From positions 2,376,001 to 2,440,000 of the forward strand of contig JAQFVV010012536.1 in assembly GCA_028023455.1 (NCBI GenBank): a DNA stretch of 64,000 nt, in the 5' to 3' direction. The notes below the pieces were generated by a model. That model had not been told where the DNA came from. It did not search any database and saw only the letters and a list, made by a program, of their open reading frames with translations. Source of the DNA: Epiperipatus broadwayi. Lineage: Eukaryota; Onychophora; Udeonychophora; Euonychophora; Peripatidae. How positions within the stretch are numbered: the stretch's first letter is position 1; each line of letters begins with the position of its first letter. Below are positions 1-11,809 of this stretch, piece by piece. Made by a program: the position numbers and the translations under genes.

Positions 1-3000
1 ACCTAATGAATTAAGCAGTGTTTATAATAATATAAATTTATGCTAAAATTTAATGATGTTCATATCTAAATAAAATAATTCCTTAATGGTTAAGATAACA
101 GTTTTAGTATGTCTTATAAGTTTACAATGCTCATAATATTTCAAATAGATATATGACTCAATGATTAATTTAAATTCTCATTTAATAAAATTATAAATAA
201 TACTAACTTATCTATGCTATATTCTTAAATTGGCTTTATCTTGCTAATTAATCTAGTTATAATAAAATGAAATAGTTAATAATGATGTAATATCAATGAA
301 CCTATTAGATAATCTTGAATCTATAATATCCAATCATACCAATATATAAAAGAAACCATAGATTTCTATTAGATATTTACTTAATTAGTTTTCAATTTCC
401 TGTAACTTTTCTATTAGATATTTACTTAATTAGTTTTAAATTTCCTGTAACTAAATTATTAAAATTGTATATTATAACAATCAAAACATATAAAAAGAAT
501 TGTTAGCATTTACTATAATCAAGTATTAATATTAAAAGTGAATATTTAAATTGAATTTACAATCTACATCACTTAAATTTAAATATATACTGCTGTCACC
601 TTTATAACTGAATAAGATTAAGATCTTAATGAGCAATTATGAACTCAACATAGTATCTAAACAATAATTTAGATAAAACGTGCAAATACTTAATTATGAT
701 TATCATATGAAGTTTATATCTAGTCAGATAATAACCACAGAATTCAATACAAAAAAATAATAATATAACAATATTCACCTACTAATACTGGGATTTGATT
801 TCTGGATTATGAGATAGTTATTTCAAATAAATTTTATGATATAGATAGTTTATCTGTTCTTACTCAAATGTTATCAACAAATCAATTCATATTGCACTTT
901 TGAACACTAATCAGACAAGTTTATTTGGTTTAAATTAAATTAAAGAAAATGTATTAATAAATAAGTATCAATTATAATATATAAAAAAATATATGATGAA
1001 TAGATTCTAAACAATTGATATGTATAATTTAATTGAACGTACAGCCTTAATTTCATATTTACATATGTGGTTGCCTATTAATCTCTAATTATTTAATAAC
1101 AAATATGAAATATATACATGTCTATGTATCACAAATATATTGTAAAACACTCATAATTTTCAAAACATAAGAAAGTTTAATATATACATCTTTTATATAA
1201 TTAATATATATATTTAATAAAAAATATACATATATAAAAAGATTAATCTAGTTTTTTGTAATGTAAATTTAAGAGAACAACATAAAGTAAACTTATTGTG
1301 ATACAAATTTTTTGGATTTCTAATATAAATGATATATTTGAAGTTAATTTATAATCATTAAAAAAATTGAATATTTTAAATTAAAATAATAATTATTGTA
1401 TCACAAGGTATGAATTTAAATTTAGGAATAATGTAGCTCTCTTATATTATGGTATATAAATAGGACAGTAATTAATTTAAAACTATATATTATTTGTTAA
1501 TAAATAATTTTACATTTTAAATGAAGATAAGCATATATATATGTATGTATGTATGTAATAATGGCAAATATACATAAGCAACCTGAGAGAAAGTTTTTAA
1601 ATAATGTATTTCAAGTATGACATCACAGTTCTGATATCTATATTTCAAATTATAGAACCAATAGGATATCTTTATTCCAGAGAAAATAAAATATATGTGT
1701 GAAATCTTTAAATTCAAAGTACATTTCATTGATTCTGGTAGTTTATGTACATATTTAAATTATTCTTTCAAATAATAATTATTTGATTTATATGACATTA
1801 CTCATATTGGTATTATCTTATATTTATGATGATATGAAGAAATGTCATTCCATGAACTAATTAAACTGATTCTTATCTCAGAAAAATTTGATCAATCAAT
1901 TTAATAAAATTAACAATCAAGTAAATATGATTCTTGTATATCTTCTGATGTTTGTATTCCATCTTTAATTACATATGCAACATCCATTTTAAAGGATAAA
2001 TCATTCTGATGGCTTACATAATGAAGCAATTTTAATGAATTTTTAATATAATAAATTTATCATTTATCCATAAATTTTTATCAATAAACTGCCCCAGTTC
2101 ATAGGGAAGACAATGCTGTTTCTTACCCCTCCATTATATTAATTCAATTATATAATTTTGTGATAAAAACAATAATATAAAGAAAGTTATATGTGCTTCC
2201 ATTTAAAACAAAAACAAGAGAAAGAATGTTTGAGTTCAAACTTTTCAGTCCTCTTTATAAGATTTCCTTATTGACATCAGTATAATCATAGTAAACATCT
2301 ATATTCACTCATTAAACTACTTTCAGTAGCATTCTTCTAATAAAATTGTGTTATTCATCAAATAAAATAAAATTTTAGAGTTATTGCATACAATAAAATT
2401 TGCAGTTTTAAAATACCTATACTATTTTTAATTTCAACAAAAAATAAACAGTTTATACTACATTTTACTGGAAATATATTTTTGGACATATCTCCTAGTT
2501 TAATATTGTACAAATGAAAAGGGCAAATATATTTGAAATATGAAACATTTATTTGTAATGTTTATAATTTACTATCATGAATGCAGTAACAAAAGTGAAA
2601 CATATAACAAAAAATAATAATTTTATCCAAACTATGCACTAAATTATTTACATATTTAGTTTTCTTTTAAAAATGAATAAATTCAATTTATAATCTTATA
2701 AAACAATAATAAACAATTTTAGATCAATATTGTCATAGCAACACAGATAATGCTTCATAATTTAGCATATCCATTATCGAAAAATCAAACAACAAAAAAA
2801 TAATTATGAGTGACATCTTTCCAATTTCAGTAGACACAATATATAACATATTCTTTATAAATTTTTAATTTTGATACATTTTCTGTTGTTTCTCTTTGTC
2901 TTTTTAATTTTTTTATAATTCTTCCCCTTCCCCCACCCTTGTTTTTTTCAACATTTGCATGTGAATTTTAATATCCTCAAATTTGCATTTATCATAAAAA

Positions 3001-3600
3001 TTAATAATGATAGTAACTGAATGACTTTATTGCTCACAAATTCATAAGAAGTTTAAGCAATGGAAAATAAATCTGAGGCTGAGTCATTGATCTTAAGCTT
3101 CAGTGGTTACCATTCTGCCACTGCATCAAACTATGCAGGAACATAGTGATCCTTAATTACTAATTGCCATTGAACCATCAAATCTATTTTTAAGTGCAAT
3201 TATACTTAGCAACAGCTTGATAGCAAATATAGTCACTCTAATTTTAAAAAACAACAAGTAGTTAAAAGTTTATACAATCTAATCTCTGGATGATAAATCT
3301 GTTCACATGTAACACAGGTTAATTAATTACTTTATTTAATTGAAATCTCAGTGATACTTAATTTTTTTATTGTAAATGTTTCATTCTGTAAACTTAAACA
3401 CCTACCTAATTATTGATCTTCATTATATTTCATTCTTAGCAGTAATCTCCCATTGAAAGCAATTAATTTGGCACTTTTGGAGGGTGTCTTTCATATCATT
3501 TTCATAGTATAATAAGATTGTTTCCCTCTCTTGATAACTACGTTTATGCCCAATGTAAAATATTTTTAAGGCTTGTTATATGACCAAATCCAATTGTGTA
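1..3600. other. AT-rich non-coding DNA
   Basis: No coding region, RNA gene or recognisable transposon was found. Open frames here are short and made of A/T-rich codons. The one clear structure is a direct duplication of about 43 bp at 364-452. Near 3040-3160 a segment with CCACTGCATCAAACTA resembles one at 9210-9230, so a dispersed repeat is likely, but its limits are not visible. Confidence 0.7.
364..452. repeat. 43-bp direct duplication
   Basis: Two adjacent copies starting TTCTATTAGATATTTAC and ending TTTCCTGTAAC, with about one difference. This is a local tandem duplication with no known role. Confidence 0.8.
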
Positions 3601-3619
3601 TTTAATGTAATGATATTCA

Positions 3620-3670
3620 GTGCTATTTACCTAGCTGGGCTTGGCCATTTGATAGTGTTCTGGCTAGCCA
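3620..3670 (+). repeat. Merlin left terminal inverted repeat
   Basis: Matches the reverse complement of 5358-5412: TTTACCTAG, then TGGGCTTGGCCA, then GGCTNGCCA-like blocks in the same order. This is where the transposase would bind and cut. Confidence 0.85.
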
Positions 3671-4189
3671 AAAATACCTACAAATGCCGTTTATATGGCT
3701 GGACTTAGTCTAATACAACAGTTCTATTTTATTAGCCATTGTAGGCCACTTGATGGTGTTGCATCAAAATATTACGGCCTGCTTGTTCTGCTTTGCGATA
3801 CTTTCTGGGAATCTGCACAATTCACAGTTGACCACAATCTCATATGAGGGTGTCTTGATTTTCAGTGATCACAACTTTTGGAATCTCCATAGCAGACTAG
3901 TTATACTTATACTTAAATAAGGCAGTCTCAGTAATAATTGTCCAACTATCACCACCCTTCCTTACTTGCACAAGTTGGAAAATGCAAAATCTTGCCAAAG
4001 GGTACTGTCCAACATGAATATTAGCTGAGTTCATGCAAAAAGTCTCATTTTCTCAAGAAAAAGCACAACACAAATAAAATGGTGGCTGACAGTCTGATTT
4101 TTTTACAGTTGCTGACAACAGAAGCTGAGGCTGTGGCATGCTTTCCAACATTATCGCATATCCAGAGTCAAAACAATGTGACTGTGGCC

Positions 4190-4903
4190 AATCTATGAAG
4201 TTGTACACTTTTAAAAAAATATGTCAGTTCCACTGTAAGTCCATCTCCTGCCAGTGAAAGTGTTCCATTCACAACAGCAGTTGGTTGGAAGGCATCAAAA
4301 TACCATTTTTAACAATGCTGCGGTTTGTCTACTTATGGAGCCATGAGCAGTTGATACTCCAAGCCATTGTTTCAGAACTGGACATTCATTAAAAAGCCTT
4401 GTTGAGTGGATCACTGCTCTGAGAGAAGGTGCCATGAGAGTCTGTCATCTTGACCCTGACTTCAAATCAGCAGGCCTGGTTTGATAGTGGAGGTTGATGA
4501 GACTATGTTTAGCAGAAGAAAGAACCACTAGAGCAGGATATTTCCTCTGCAGTGAGTCTTTGGGGAAATGTGTCATGACACAGAAGAATGCTTTGCCACC
4601 ACCATTCCCTTATGCTCTGCTGCTATCCTTCTGGAGGCCCTGAAAGACAACTTTAAGCCTAGATCTACCATCTTCTCCCACTGTTGGAGGGGCTACAAGA
4701 CTGCAGAGATGGAGGCCACAGGTTTGCGCCACCTTACTGTTAACCACCACTACCACTTTGTGGACCCAACAACAAGTGCCGGAACCGGAACTTGCAGGAA
4801 ATTGCTGGACAACTACTCATCAGAGTTTATGTGGGGACAGCTGAACAAAGACAAAGACCTGTTCCAATGCATTCTAACAGGGATGGCTGTCCCCATAAAA
4901 TAG
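4190..4903 (+). pseudogene. Merlin (ISXO2-like) transposase, broken
   Basis: The enzyme would cut and rejoin the element ends in the nucleus. A cysteine-rich zinc-ribbon relic is readable near 4180-4260, followed by a segment reading LRFVYLWSHEQ and the first catalytic Asp region VEVDE near 4490. The last open stretch (4568-4903, 111 residues) holds GSTI-like RSTIFSHCW and LTVNHHYHFVDP, both typical of the family. Several things are wrong. Stops interrupt the frame before 4568. The second catalytic Asp, normally just before CW, is His (residue 38 of the open stretch). About 30 residues that should carry the catalytic Glu are missing between FVDPTTSAGT and the C-terminal SSEFMWGQL block. The copy is therefore dead on three counts. 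The family assignment is firm; the 5' limit is approximate. Confidence 0.82.
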
Positions 4904-5357
4904 AAGTGAATATAGACCATTGGACATTCTATTTGTGGTTTGAAGTTTGTTGTTATTTGTTGGTATGTGAGGGGAAAAAGATAGGTTTGTTTGGAAAAAA
5001 AAATCTTGTCATTTGATTAAGTTTTTGTGTTACTTAACTGTTATTGGTTGTAAAAACTGTGTTTTAAAAATTTCTTGTTGTTGACCCAAAAAGGCAAAAA
5101 AAAAACCTCATTTGATTTTAAAAAGTCAATAAAAGCAAGCCAAAAAAAAAAGTAAAACAAATGTTTAAAAAGTAAAAAGTTTTTGTGTTAGTTATTATTG
5201 GTTATAAGAAATATTTTAATCTGTTTTAAAACATATTGTTGTTAAAAAGATAATACAAATAAAAAAATTAATTAAAAAAAACCCACACATATTGGAAGAA
5301 TAATGGTTTTGTAAAAAAATCACAGGCTGGCCTGATAAAATGTTACATTTGATTGTT

Positions 5358-5412
5358 TTTGGCTGGCAAGAATGCCATCAAGTGGCCAAGCCCATCTAGG
5401 TAAAGAGTACCC
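5358..5412 (-). repeat. Merlin right terminal inverted repeat
   Basis: Inverted partner of 3620-3670: GGCTGGCAAGAATGCCATCA, then the TGGCCAAGCCCA and CTAGGTAAA blocks. The duplicated target bases ATATTCA follow at 5414-5420. Confidence 0.85.
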
Positions 5413-6033
5413 AATATTCATTAAACTATTCTGATTATTTGATTTTATCAGGATTTTTTATAATATTACAAAACATTTTAAAATGAATATTTCCAATGCC
5501 TTTATAGTATCCATTATATCTTACTTCTATATAATAAATCTGAAAAAATAATTCCTACAAACAATTTATTTAGTTGAAGTAATTATACTATTGTGATTAA
5601 ATGTTGTCTTTTGGCTTGTTAAATGCAACATCATCTCCATTTTAGAATATGTGCTACATTCTGCATTTAATTTCATTTCTCTATCTAAAAAGCAACTAAA
5701 ATGCAGTTTCACATTTTAAAGCTAATAACCATACAAATTAAAAGTTTCTGAGGATTCCCCTTCCTCTCCATTACTAGTTGATAAATAATCTGATTTTAAA
5801 ACATTCATTATTAAACTAAACTCTTTAATATGTTGTATTCAAAATATTTAAGAATATAATATATATCATTAAAAGCCAGTCAATAAAAATCAACAAATTC
5901 AAATCACTGTCAAGGCAACTTCCTTTTAACAATAAAGGTGGAAACCCGCTTTTATCAATGGTCCAATATATATATATAGACACTTACAAACCATAGCCTT
6001 AAGCAGTATTACACTTATTATATATATATATAT
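5413..6033. other. AT-rich spacer
   Basis: Only the Merlin target copy at its left edge and TA-rich runs near 5970-6035 are visible. No gene is seen. Confidence 0.6.
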
Positions 6034-6043
6034 ATAATTAATA

Positions 6044-6502
6044 TGTGTTTGAAAAGGATGGTTTTTAACGTCTTTTACCAGTTCTTACTTATGGATCTGA
6101 GACTTGGACACTTAAGAGAAGAACAATACAGAGACTTCAGACCACTCAAAGGAGTATGGAGAGATGTATGTTGGGAGTAACAAGAAGAGATCGAAAACGC
6201 AATGTATGGGTAAGACAACAAACAGGTGTTACTGACCTTATTGAAAAAATTAAAAGATTGAAATGGAGTTGGGCTGGACATATTGCTAGAAGAGATGATA
6301 ATAGATGGACAATTGAAATTTTAAACTGGATTCCAAGAGATTGTAAAAGACCCAGAAAGAGACCACATGTGAGATGGATGGATGAAATAAGAAAATGTGC
6401 AGGGGTGTTGTGGAGAAGAGAAGCTAAAGATCAGAGAAGATGGATTAAACTTGGAGAGATCTTCATCCTGCAGTGGATTGATAATGGTTGATGATGATGA
6501 TG
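6044..6502 (+). mobile_element. 5'-truncated RTE-like LINE with target duplication
   Basis: The 3' end of a LINE encoding the end of an endonuclease-reverse transcriptase. It ends in short TGATGATGATGATGA repeats, the kind of simple-repeat tail that RTE elements carry in place of poly(A). The 10-bp sequence ATAATTAATA flanks it at 6034-6043 and 6503-6512, which marks target-primed insertion. The left flank is itself TA-rich, so a chance contribution to the match cannot be ruled out. Confidence 0.78.
6085..6491 (+). pseudogene. LINE reverse transcriptase C-terminal tail
   Basis: Translation gives the conserved tail seen after the RT domain of RTE-like LINEs: LTYGSETWTLKRR, MERCMLGVTRRDR, then KWSWAGHIARRDDNRW and RPRKRPHVRWMDEIRK, ending about 14 residues after WRREAKDQRRW. 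The open part from the ATG at 6156 has 111 residues and no stop, so this insertion is fairly young. The catalytic RT core and the endonuclease are absent because of 5' truncation. The piece cannot work alone. Fragments of the same family lie at 25742-26831 and 28830-30810. Confidence 0.82.
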
Positions 6503-6512
6503 ATAATTAATA

Positions 6513-6990
6513 GAAATGAAGAGATAATATCCATTAAATAGAAATGAACTGTATCCTTTGTTGTTACTAAGGAATTATGAGTTATTACTAATTGACAATT
6601 CCTGAAGCTAAGCAAGTTTTTCTCATGAACCTATAATAGTTCTTTTGTTGGGTGTCTTTTGTTTTATTATAACAACAATCCATAGAAACATTTAATTCAA
6701 TATATATATATATATTCAATCACTTATCGTTTTAAAACAATTATTGATGTAAATGTACATGTCAATTTTCTAGTGCATGTGTGAAAAGTAGTTCCTATCT
6801 TGCATGAGAGTGGTATAGTGAAAATTACGCATTAAGTGGATAATCTCTATTTGAATGAATGACTAATAAAAATTATTAATATACTTCCATTAAATGGTTT
6901 GTGTCAAAGTTGTGAGGGCAGTATGTTTGACACTTCACAATTAAAGTGTAGTAATTGGCTATATGTATATACTGAACAATGATAAAGATA
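6513..6990. other. AT-rich spacer
   Basis: No gene is visible. A degenerate inverted partner of the motif at 7004-7065 may exist near 6770-6800 (GTGTGAAAAGTAG), but I cannot align it with confidence. Confidence 0.5.
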
Positions 6991-7003
6991 TGGTTAAGCA
7001 ATT

Positions 7004-7065
7004 GTGATCTGGGCCAACTGAGAGTGTTGATATTCAGCATGAAATGTGCATTTTGGGATCATACA
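7004..7065 (+). ncRNA. Hammerhead ribozyme motif, core damaged
   Basis: A type I hammerhead layout of the same family as 38564-38625 and 60690-60750. Stem I is GATC...CCAA (7006-7017) against TTGG...GATC (7053-7060). Stem II is a 6-bp helix GUGUUG/CAGCAU. GAAA is at 7041-7044. Stem III is AUG/CAU with a 2-nt loop, and the cleavage triplet is AUU. The conserved CUGAUGA has lost two bases (it reads CUGA-GA at 7018-7023), so this copy should not cleave. Confidence 0.55.
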
Positions 7066-7084
7066 TTTTTTTCACATATCGCTT

Positions 7085-7185
7085 GCACTGAGTGGCACTA
7101 CTGTACTAAGAATTTTGTCTGTTTTAATAACAGTTATGAGCAAGCATAAGAAGTGATCATGTGAGGTCTGTAATTTCTAATATAT
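7085..7185 (+). repeat. Arm and 3' tail of hammerhead repeat family
   Basis: TGGCACTACTGTA, then TGTTTTAATAACAG and GTGATCATGTGA, match in order the right arm and tail found at 18220-18360, 62820-62900 and elsewhere. This links the motif at 7004-7065 to the larger repeat superfamily. Confidence 0.6.
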
Positions 7186-7296
7186 TATTTATCACCTTTT
7201 TTAAATATTAAAATTGCTGTGGCATTCTTCCTATCATCTTGTACATCTTTATCATTTAGATATTTGGTATATAATTTTCCAACAATATTTTTATTT

Positions 7297-7404
7297 CTTT
7301 TTTTTTTTTCATGTGTCATTGCATCAGTAGGGAAGTGAACCTGCTAACCCGGGACAACTGCTTGTAAAGCAGCTATCGCTGATCTCTCAACCCCCAATGC
7401 TTGA
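7297..7404 (-). mobile_element. tRNA-derived SINE (copy 1)
   Basis: On the minus strand it reads as a degenerate tRNA of about 75 nt followed by poly(A) (the T-run at 7297-7309). The A box is damaged, and the B-box region gives the complement of GAACCTGCTAACCCGGG. It shares the TGCTTTACAAGCAG anticodon arm with copies at 7717, 11583 and 13594. No convincing target duplication was seen for this copy. Confidence 0.65.
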
Positions 7405-8110
7405 CTATTTTTTAGCCTTTTATAAGATATTGATGATAATTCCATTATTACTAGGAGTTTTTATTTTTTTCATAGATTTAATTGAATGTCTCACTTCTTC
7501 ATTTAAAATACTGGACACTTTCAAAAATGTAGCAATTATAAAAGATATTTTTTTATATTCTTTATTGCTATATAATTCTTTATAGAATTCTTCCACACAT
7601 TCTATGATGTCATCTTTCTTATTGAGAAACAAGTTTCTACCAATTCTATAATATTGTTTTCTTCTCTTCAATAGCTTTTCCTACTAATTTACAATTATAT
7701 TTTACTATATTGTTTTTTTTTTCAAGTGTCATAGCATCGCCGGGATATGAACCCGCAACCCAGGAAACTGCTTGTAAGACAGTCGCGCTGACCTCTCGAC
7801 CACCAATGCAAGACTACTATATTGTTTTATATCATTATTAACTTTTTTGTATCATTTTACAGAATTCTAGATACTCAATTCTTTCTAATGGATATTTTTT
7901 TTGTAATTTGTCATATTTCTTCTTTTTTTATACATTATCTTGTCTCAGTAGAAAATTTACTGGTAAATTATTGTTTTCTTTTACCAGCTATCTTTATTGC
8001 AATTCTTAATATTGTATCAGTTACTTTTCTATTGATTTCATTCCAATCTGTAACATCTTCAAAATCTGTTAATATCGTAAAAGATTTGCAGGTTCTAATT
8101 TAAATTCTTT
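7405..8110 (-). pseudogene. RTE-like LINE fragment, minus strand, interrupted
   Basis: On the minus strand, 8100 down to about 7820 reads in pieces like the linker after a LINE endonuclease (DFEDVTDWNEINRKVTDT, AGKRKQ). 7671 down to 7420 reads VEEFYKELYSN, then NEEVRHSIKSMKKIKTPSNNG, the start of the RTE reverse transcriptase domain. Several stops and frameshifts break it. A SINE (7717-7814) splits it with a clean target duplication, and another SINE (7297-7404) abuts its 3' side. It is the same element type as 25742-26831 and 28830-30810. Confidence 0.75.
7717..7814 (-). mobile_element. tRNA-derived SINE (copy 2) inside a LINE
   Basis: The minus strand reads GGTGGTCGAGAGGTCAGCG (A-box part), a TTACAAG anticodon arm, GGGTTCATATCCCGGCGATG (B box and acceptor side), then poly(A). 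A 14-bp duplication TACTATATTGTTTT flanks it at 7703-7716 and 7815-7828, showing insertion by LINE machinery. Removing it joins the two LINE halves. Confidence 0.85.
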
Positions 8111-9375
8111 GGAATGTTGTTAGGGATATCACTTGTGAATATTGTCTTTCTTAATAATTTTGCCTCTGATTATTTTTTTTTGTAGTTAAATGATCTGGTG
8201 GTTAAGACATATGCTATTTACCTAAAAAAAAAGAAAAGAAACTGAGTTCACTTAGGAAATTTGTCTAGTCTATAAATTCTGGTTCTGCCATAGACTATCA
8301 AACATAAGAATGACAGATTGGCTCAATAACTACTAACTGACGATATCTTTCTTTATGTGCATCTCATGGATAACGAGCCCAATAAAGATTATGCTGGTAT
8401 TGTAAGATTGAGATGAGAGAATAAATTATGTTGATATAATAAACAATGGAAGGCTACCCCTGATGATGTTTGGTCGTAAGACTTTAGTTTAATTTTTACT
8501 TTGCCTTTAAACGGGCAACGTAACCAACACTTTTTAAGTGCCAAATCTGGATGCATTGTGTTTGAAAGTCTGCACAAATATTAGAGTCGAAAATAAACAG
8601 TTTATTAATAACTTTATTCTAAATTCCCACGTATCTTTAAATGGCAATTTATTAAGAAAATACGGTAAGTTATTATTAAAACATTTATTTTTACAGCTTA
8701 TTTTATTGATCTTTATTCTTTTTAAAAAAGTAAAACTTTATAAATAATTTATTCAGAAAAAAAGAAAGATGCGGGAGGAGGAGGGTAGTTAAACTGAGAA
8801 TTTTCATTAATTTAGCTCAATATCATTAATGTACTTTGCAGATATTTAAATAAATTATATTTTATTTATAAATTCTCGTTTTTAGATTTTTTTTTTTAAA
8901 GTAAATATCGATCATAAACTGCTTCCAAATCTATAATATGCTTTTATTGCTATTAGCATAAATGCTACGAAGTCACAATTTGAATGCCTTTGTTTTGAGT
9001 ATTGTTTTTTTTGTTTGTTTGTTTTATAAAGTTACATTGATTTTTATATAAAAAAAATTCTCTTGCTGATTTTCATTATATTTTTACCATTTATTAAATA
9101 AGAATAAGTAATAGAATGGTTTACTGCTTAGTACTATGAAGTTTGGGCACCAGTGGTAACAGAGGCTGAATTGTGATATTTGAATCTTGGGCTCTAGAAT
9201 CGGTCCTCCATCACTGCATCAAACTAAGCAGAGTCGTTCATTTGGATTGATTTATAATAAATTAATTTCAGTACGATATAAAACATCATGCAAATGTTCC
9301 AGTTTAATTTAAGCAATCATCTAACAAAAGGCATTCTTAGATAAACAGATAAATGTTTCATGTATAACATATTTT
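8111..9375. other. AT-rich non-coding DNA
   Basis: Nothing recognisable apart from poly(A)/poly(T) runs. A segment at 9120-9240 shares CACTGCATCAAACTA with 3120-3135 and may be a fragment of an unnamed dispersed repeat. Confidence 0.55.
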
Positions 9376-9800
9376 CAGTTATCATCATCAATAGTATTTT
9401 ATCCTAAGGACAGGTCCAGAGAATAGTCACATCACCAATTCAACTATTTTCCCACTCCACTTGCTTCATTGCCCACTTTTTCACTTCAATGTCACTCTTC
9501 CCATCTCATATAATCCAACCATTGCCAATTTTTTCCATCCTTCTTCTTTTCATTCAGTATTCTCTCAAAAACATCTTTGGTTAAACTATACTTTCTTTGT
9601 AACGTATGTCCAATCCACTTTCTCTTTGTAATTTCCTCAATCAATCTTCTTTTTTCATTTACTCTTTTCAAAACTTCATTTATTTTGTTCATCCCATTGA
9701 TTTTTTCATTTTTCTCCATGACCACATCTCAAAGGCTTCCAATCTGTCCCTAATTTTATTACTCATTGTCCATGTTTCACAACCATGTATAGTTTCAGTA
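9376..9800 (-). pseudogene. LINE C-terminal tail, second subfamily
   Basis: On the minus strand, 9725 down to 9492 encodes 77 residues with NEVLKRVNEKRRL, ITKRKWIGHTLQRK and ERILNEKKKDGKNW, ending in WLDYMRWEE. This matches in layout the post-RT tail of LINE endonuclease-reverse transcriptases (R-K-W-x-GH-x-LR). Upstream, near 9800-9740, the frame-shifted ETIHGCETWTMSNKIRDRL gives the preceding conserved block. The 3' end (9376-9385) is TGATGATGATA, again a simple-repeat tail. The sequence differs clearly from 6085-6491, so this is another subfamily. Confidence 0.72.
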
Positions 9801-11160
9801 TACATTATTATTCAATTTTCTCTAATGTCCAAATTAAAAATACAATTTTTATTCTCGGTTGCTCAGCATGTCATGTGTCATTTAAGCACTTAAATAGATT
9901 GAATACAAATAATTGCATTTGAATTGATGACAGTAAATGAAACTAGAGATCAGCACAGCAATCTTTAGTTTTTAAGTCTGTCAATTTATCGGCTGAGTTA
10001 AATCTTTTTATAAGGAATGCATAATAATTGTATGCTTTGTTATTCATTGATAGGTGAGAACTCATGTGAATGAATTTTTCATTATTTTTTTATTCATCTG
10101 AGAATTATTTCAGAAATCTTGTGTTTTGATCTGCTGTTCAATTAATGTCTTAATCTTCACAATAACGGAATATTAATTGACTTGCAGTATTCAAAATTTT
10201 TGGACGGTCAATTATCTAAGCGCGTTAGCTGAGCCTAACACTCTTGTAAGTATATATATATTCTCTATACTAGAGCCATTGGCAAATACATTGACCACCA
10301 TATTATTAATTGAGTTTATGCATTTTTGTTATAATCTAATCATTTAATTAATTGGGGTTTTTTTCTTCAATTAATTATAGAGTTCCCGATTCAGTACTAT
10401 TGATTCTACGGTTTTCTATTTTTTAAAGCATTATCAATTGACCTCATTTTCTATTCTCTGAAAATAATCTCTCAAAAGTGTTTTTGTTGTTTTGCAGTAA
10501 AGATTTTCTGTAGTCTATCTTTCTCTTCTTTATATCCATATATTTTACTCTTTTCTTAAATTTGCATTAAATTTGTGGCTATCGATTATAAGCAAAAGTA
10601 TTCAACATTGAGTCTGTAGGAAGACATAAGAAAATAGTCGATAGCATCAAACCATATATTACAAATAAGAATTGGTTGGATAGATTAATAAGTAATAGAA
10701 ATGTGCTTAAAAATAAATCACTTAATAACTTTTTAAACTAGACGTCATTATTTCAATAATTGACTTTGTTCATCGGGGTTCTTTTAAATGAGGTTTTAAT
10801 TTTCAATTCATACCAAAAATGCTGACACTGGGGTCATGAAAGGTCATAAGAAAATGTCTGCTGTTTGACAGTCATCATAATAAATTTTCATTATAATGTG
10901 TATGAAGATGAAAGAATGTACATATATTTGAATAGAATATGTACATAAACATATTCACTTTCTAAATTATTGCTCTATTCTTTTTTTATAACTTCATCGT
11001 TCTAATTTTTCTTCATTAACTGTTTTCAACTGTTTTCGTTAATGTCTTAATGTTTAAATTAAACTTCATAAGAAGTATGTGTATATGCTAAAAATATTTG
11101 CACAGTCTGTGAGTATACATTATTATTCATGATTTATAGTCTAAACTGTAACACGGGTAA
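9801..11160. other. AT-rich non-coding DNA
   Basis: No gene or repeat was recognised. Open frames are short and of biased composition. Confidence 0.55.
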
Positions 11161-11165
11161 CTCCT

Positions 11166-11350
11166 CCTATAACATGGCATTCATAAACATGGTTTTATTC
11201 TAACATGGTTCAAGAATTAAGAAAAAAAGTTCCTATAATATGTTATTCCTATAACACTATTTTACTCTACTATGGTTCGAGAGTTGGAGAAATTCCCCCT
11301 ATAATGAAACGTTCATACAACAAATTGTGGCAATTAACGAAATTCTCATA
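11166..11350. repeat. Degenerate 66-bp tandem repeat
   Basis: About 2.5 copies of a unit starting CTATAAYATG and containing TGGTTCRAGARTTRRRRAAA, at about 11167, 11234 and 11300. The copies are clearly diverged. No function is visible. Confidence 0.6.
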
Positions 11351-11582
11351 TAACAAGCGATGAGATGAGAGTTTTTAAGAGAAAACACCATCTCTGTCAA
11401 TAACTGTGATTTGAGTATATATGAAAATGCTCGTTTAATGATGATTAATAGTGATAATGAAGAAAACTTTATGTAATATTAATATGTAGTACCTTTGATC
11501 ATTTATAGTTTTAATAAACACATTTCTTTTAGTTATGATATGATATTTAGATTTGGGCTAATACACAGCAGAAGAGAAGTTC

Positions 11583-11686
11583 TTTTTTTTTCATGGGTCA
11601 AAGCATCGGCCAGGAAGCAAACCCGTGAACCCGGGACAACGGCTTGTAAGGCAGCTGTGCTGACCACTCGGCCACCAACGCTTGAC
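11583..11686 (-). mobile_element. tRNA-derived SINE (copy 3)
   Basis: The minus strand has GTTGGTGGCCGAGTGGTCAG (A box), the anticodon loop CTTACAA, CCCGGGTTCACGGGTTTGC (B-box region) and CCGATGCTTTGAC, then poly(A). Its body best resembles tRNA-Gly, with the anticodon position changed to TAC. The flanks AAGTTCTT and AAGTTTCTT give only a weak target duplication. Confidence 0.78.
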
Positions 11687-11809
11687 AAGTTTCTTCTTTA
11701 TAATTGAAATATCAAAATAATGCTGAGCACTTTTGAGAGTTACACTATTCTCATAATCATAGGTGGGTTCAGTTATAAAGTGATGGAATGGAAGTGTGTG
11801 TCAGTATAT

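Larger units (their letters stand above)
3620..5412 (+). mobile_element. Merlin DNA transposon, inactive copy
   Basis: A 1.8-kb element with imperfect terminal inverted repeats and a transposase remnant of the IS1016/ISXO2-like (Merlin) family. The left end reads TTTACCTAGCTGGGCTTGGC and the right end is its near complement, both continuing for about 50 bp. The 7 bp ATATTCA lies directly outside both ends (3613-3619 and 5414-5420). With the next base it gives an 8-bp duplication with one mismatch, as expected for Merlin (8-9 bp). The exact outermost bases differ by one or two nucleotides between the ends. The transposase is broken, so this copy could only have moved with help from elsewhere. 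Confidence 0.85.
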
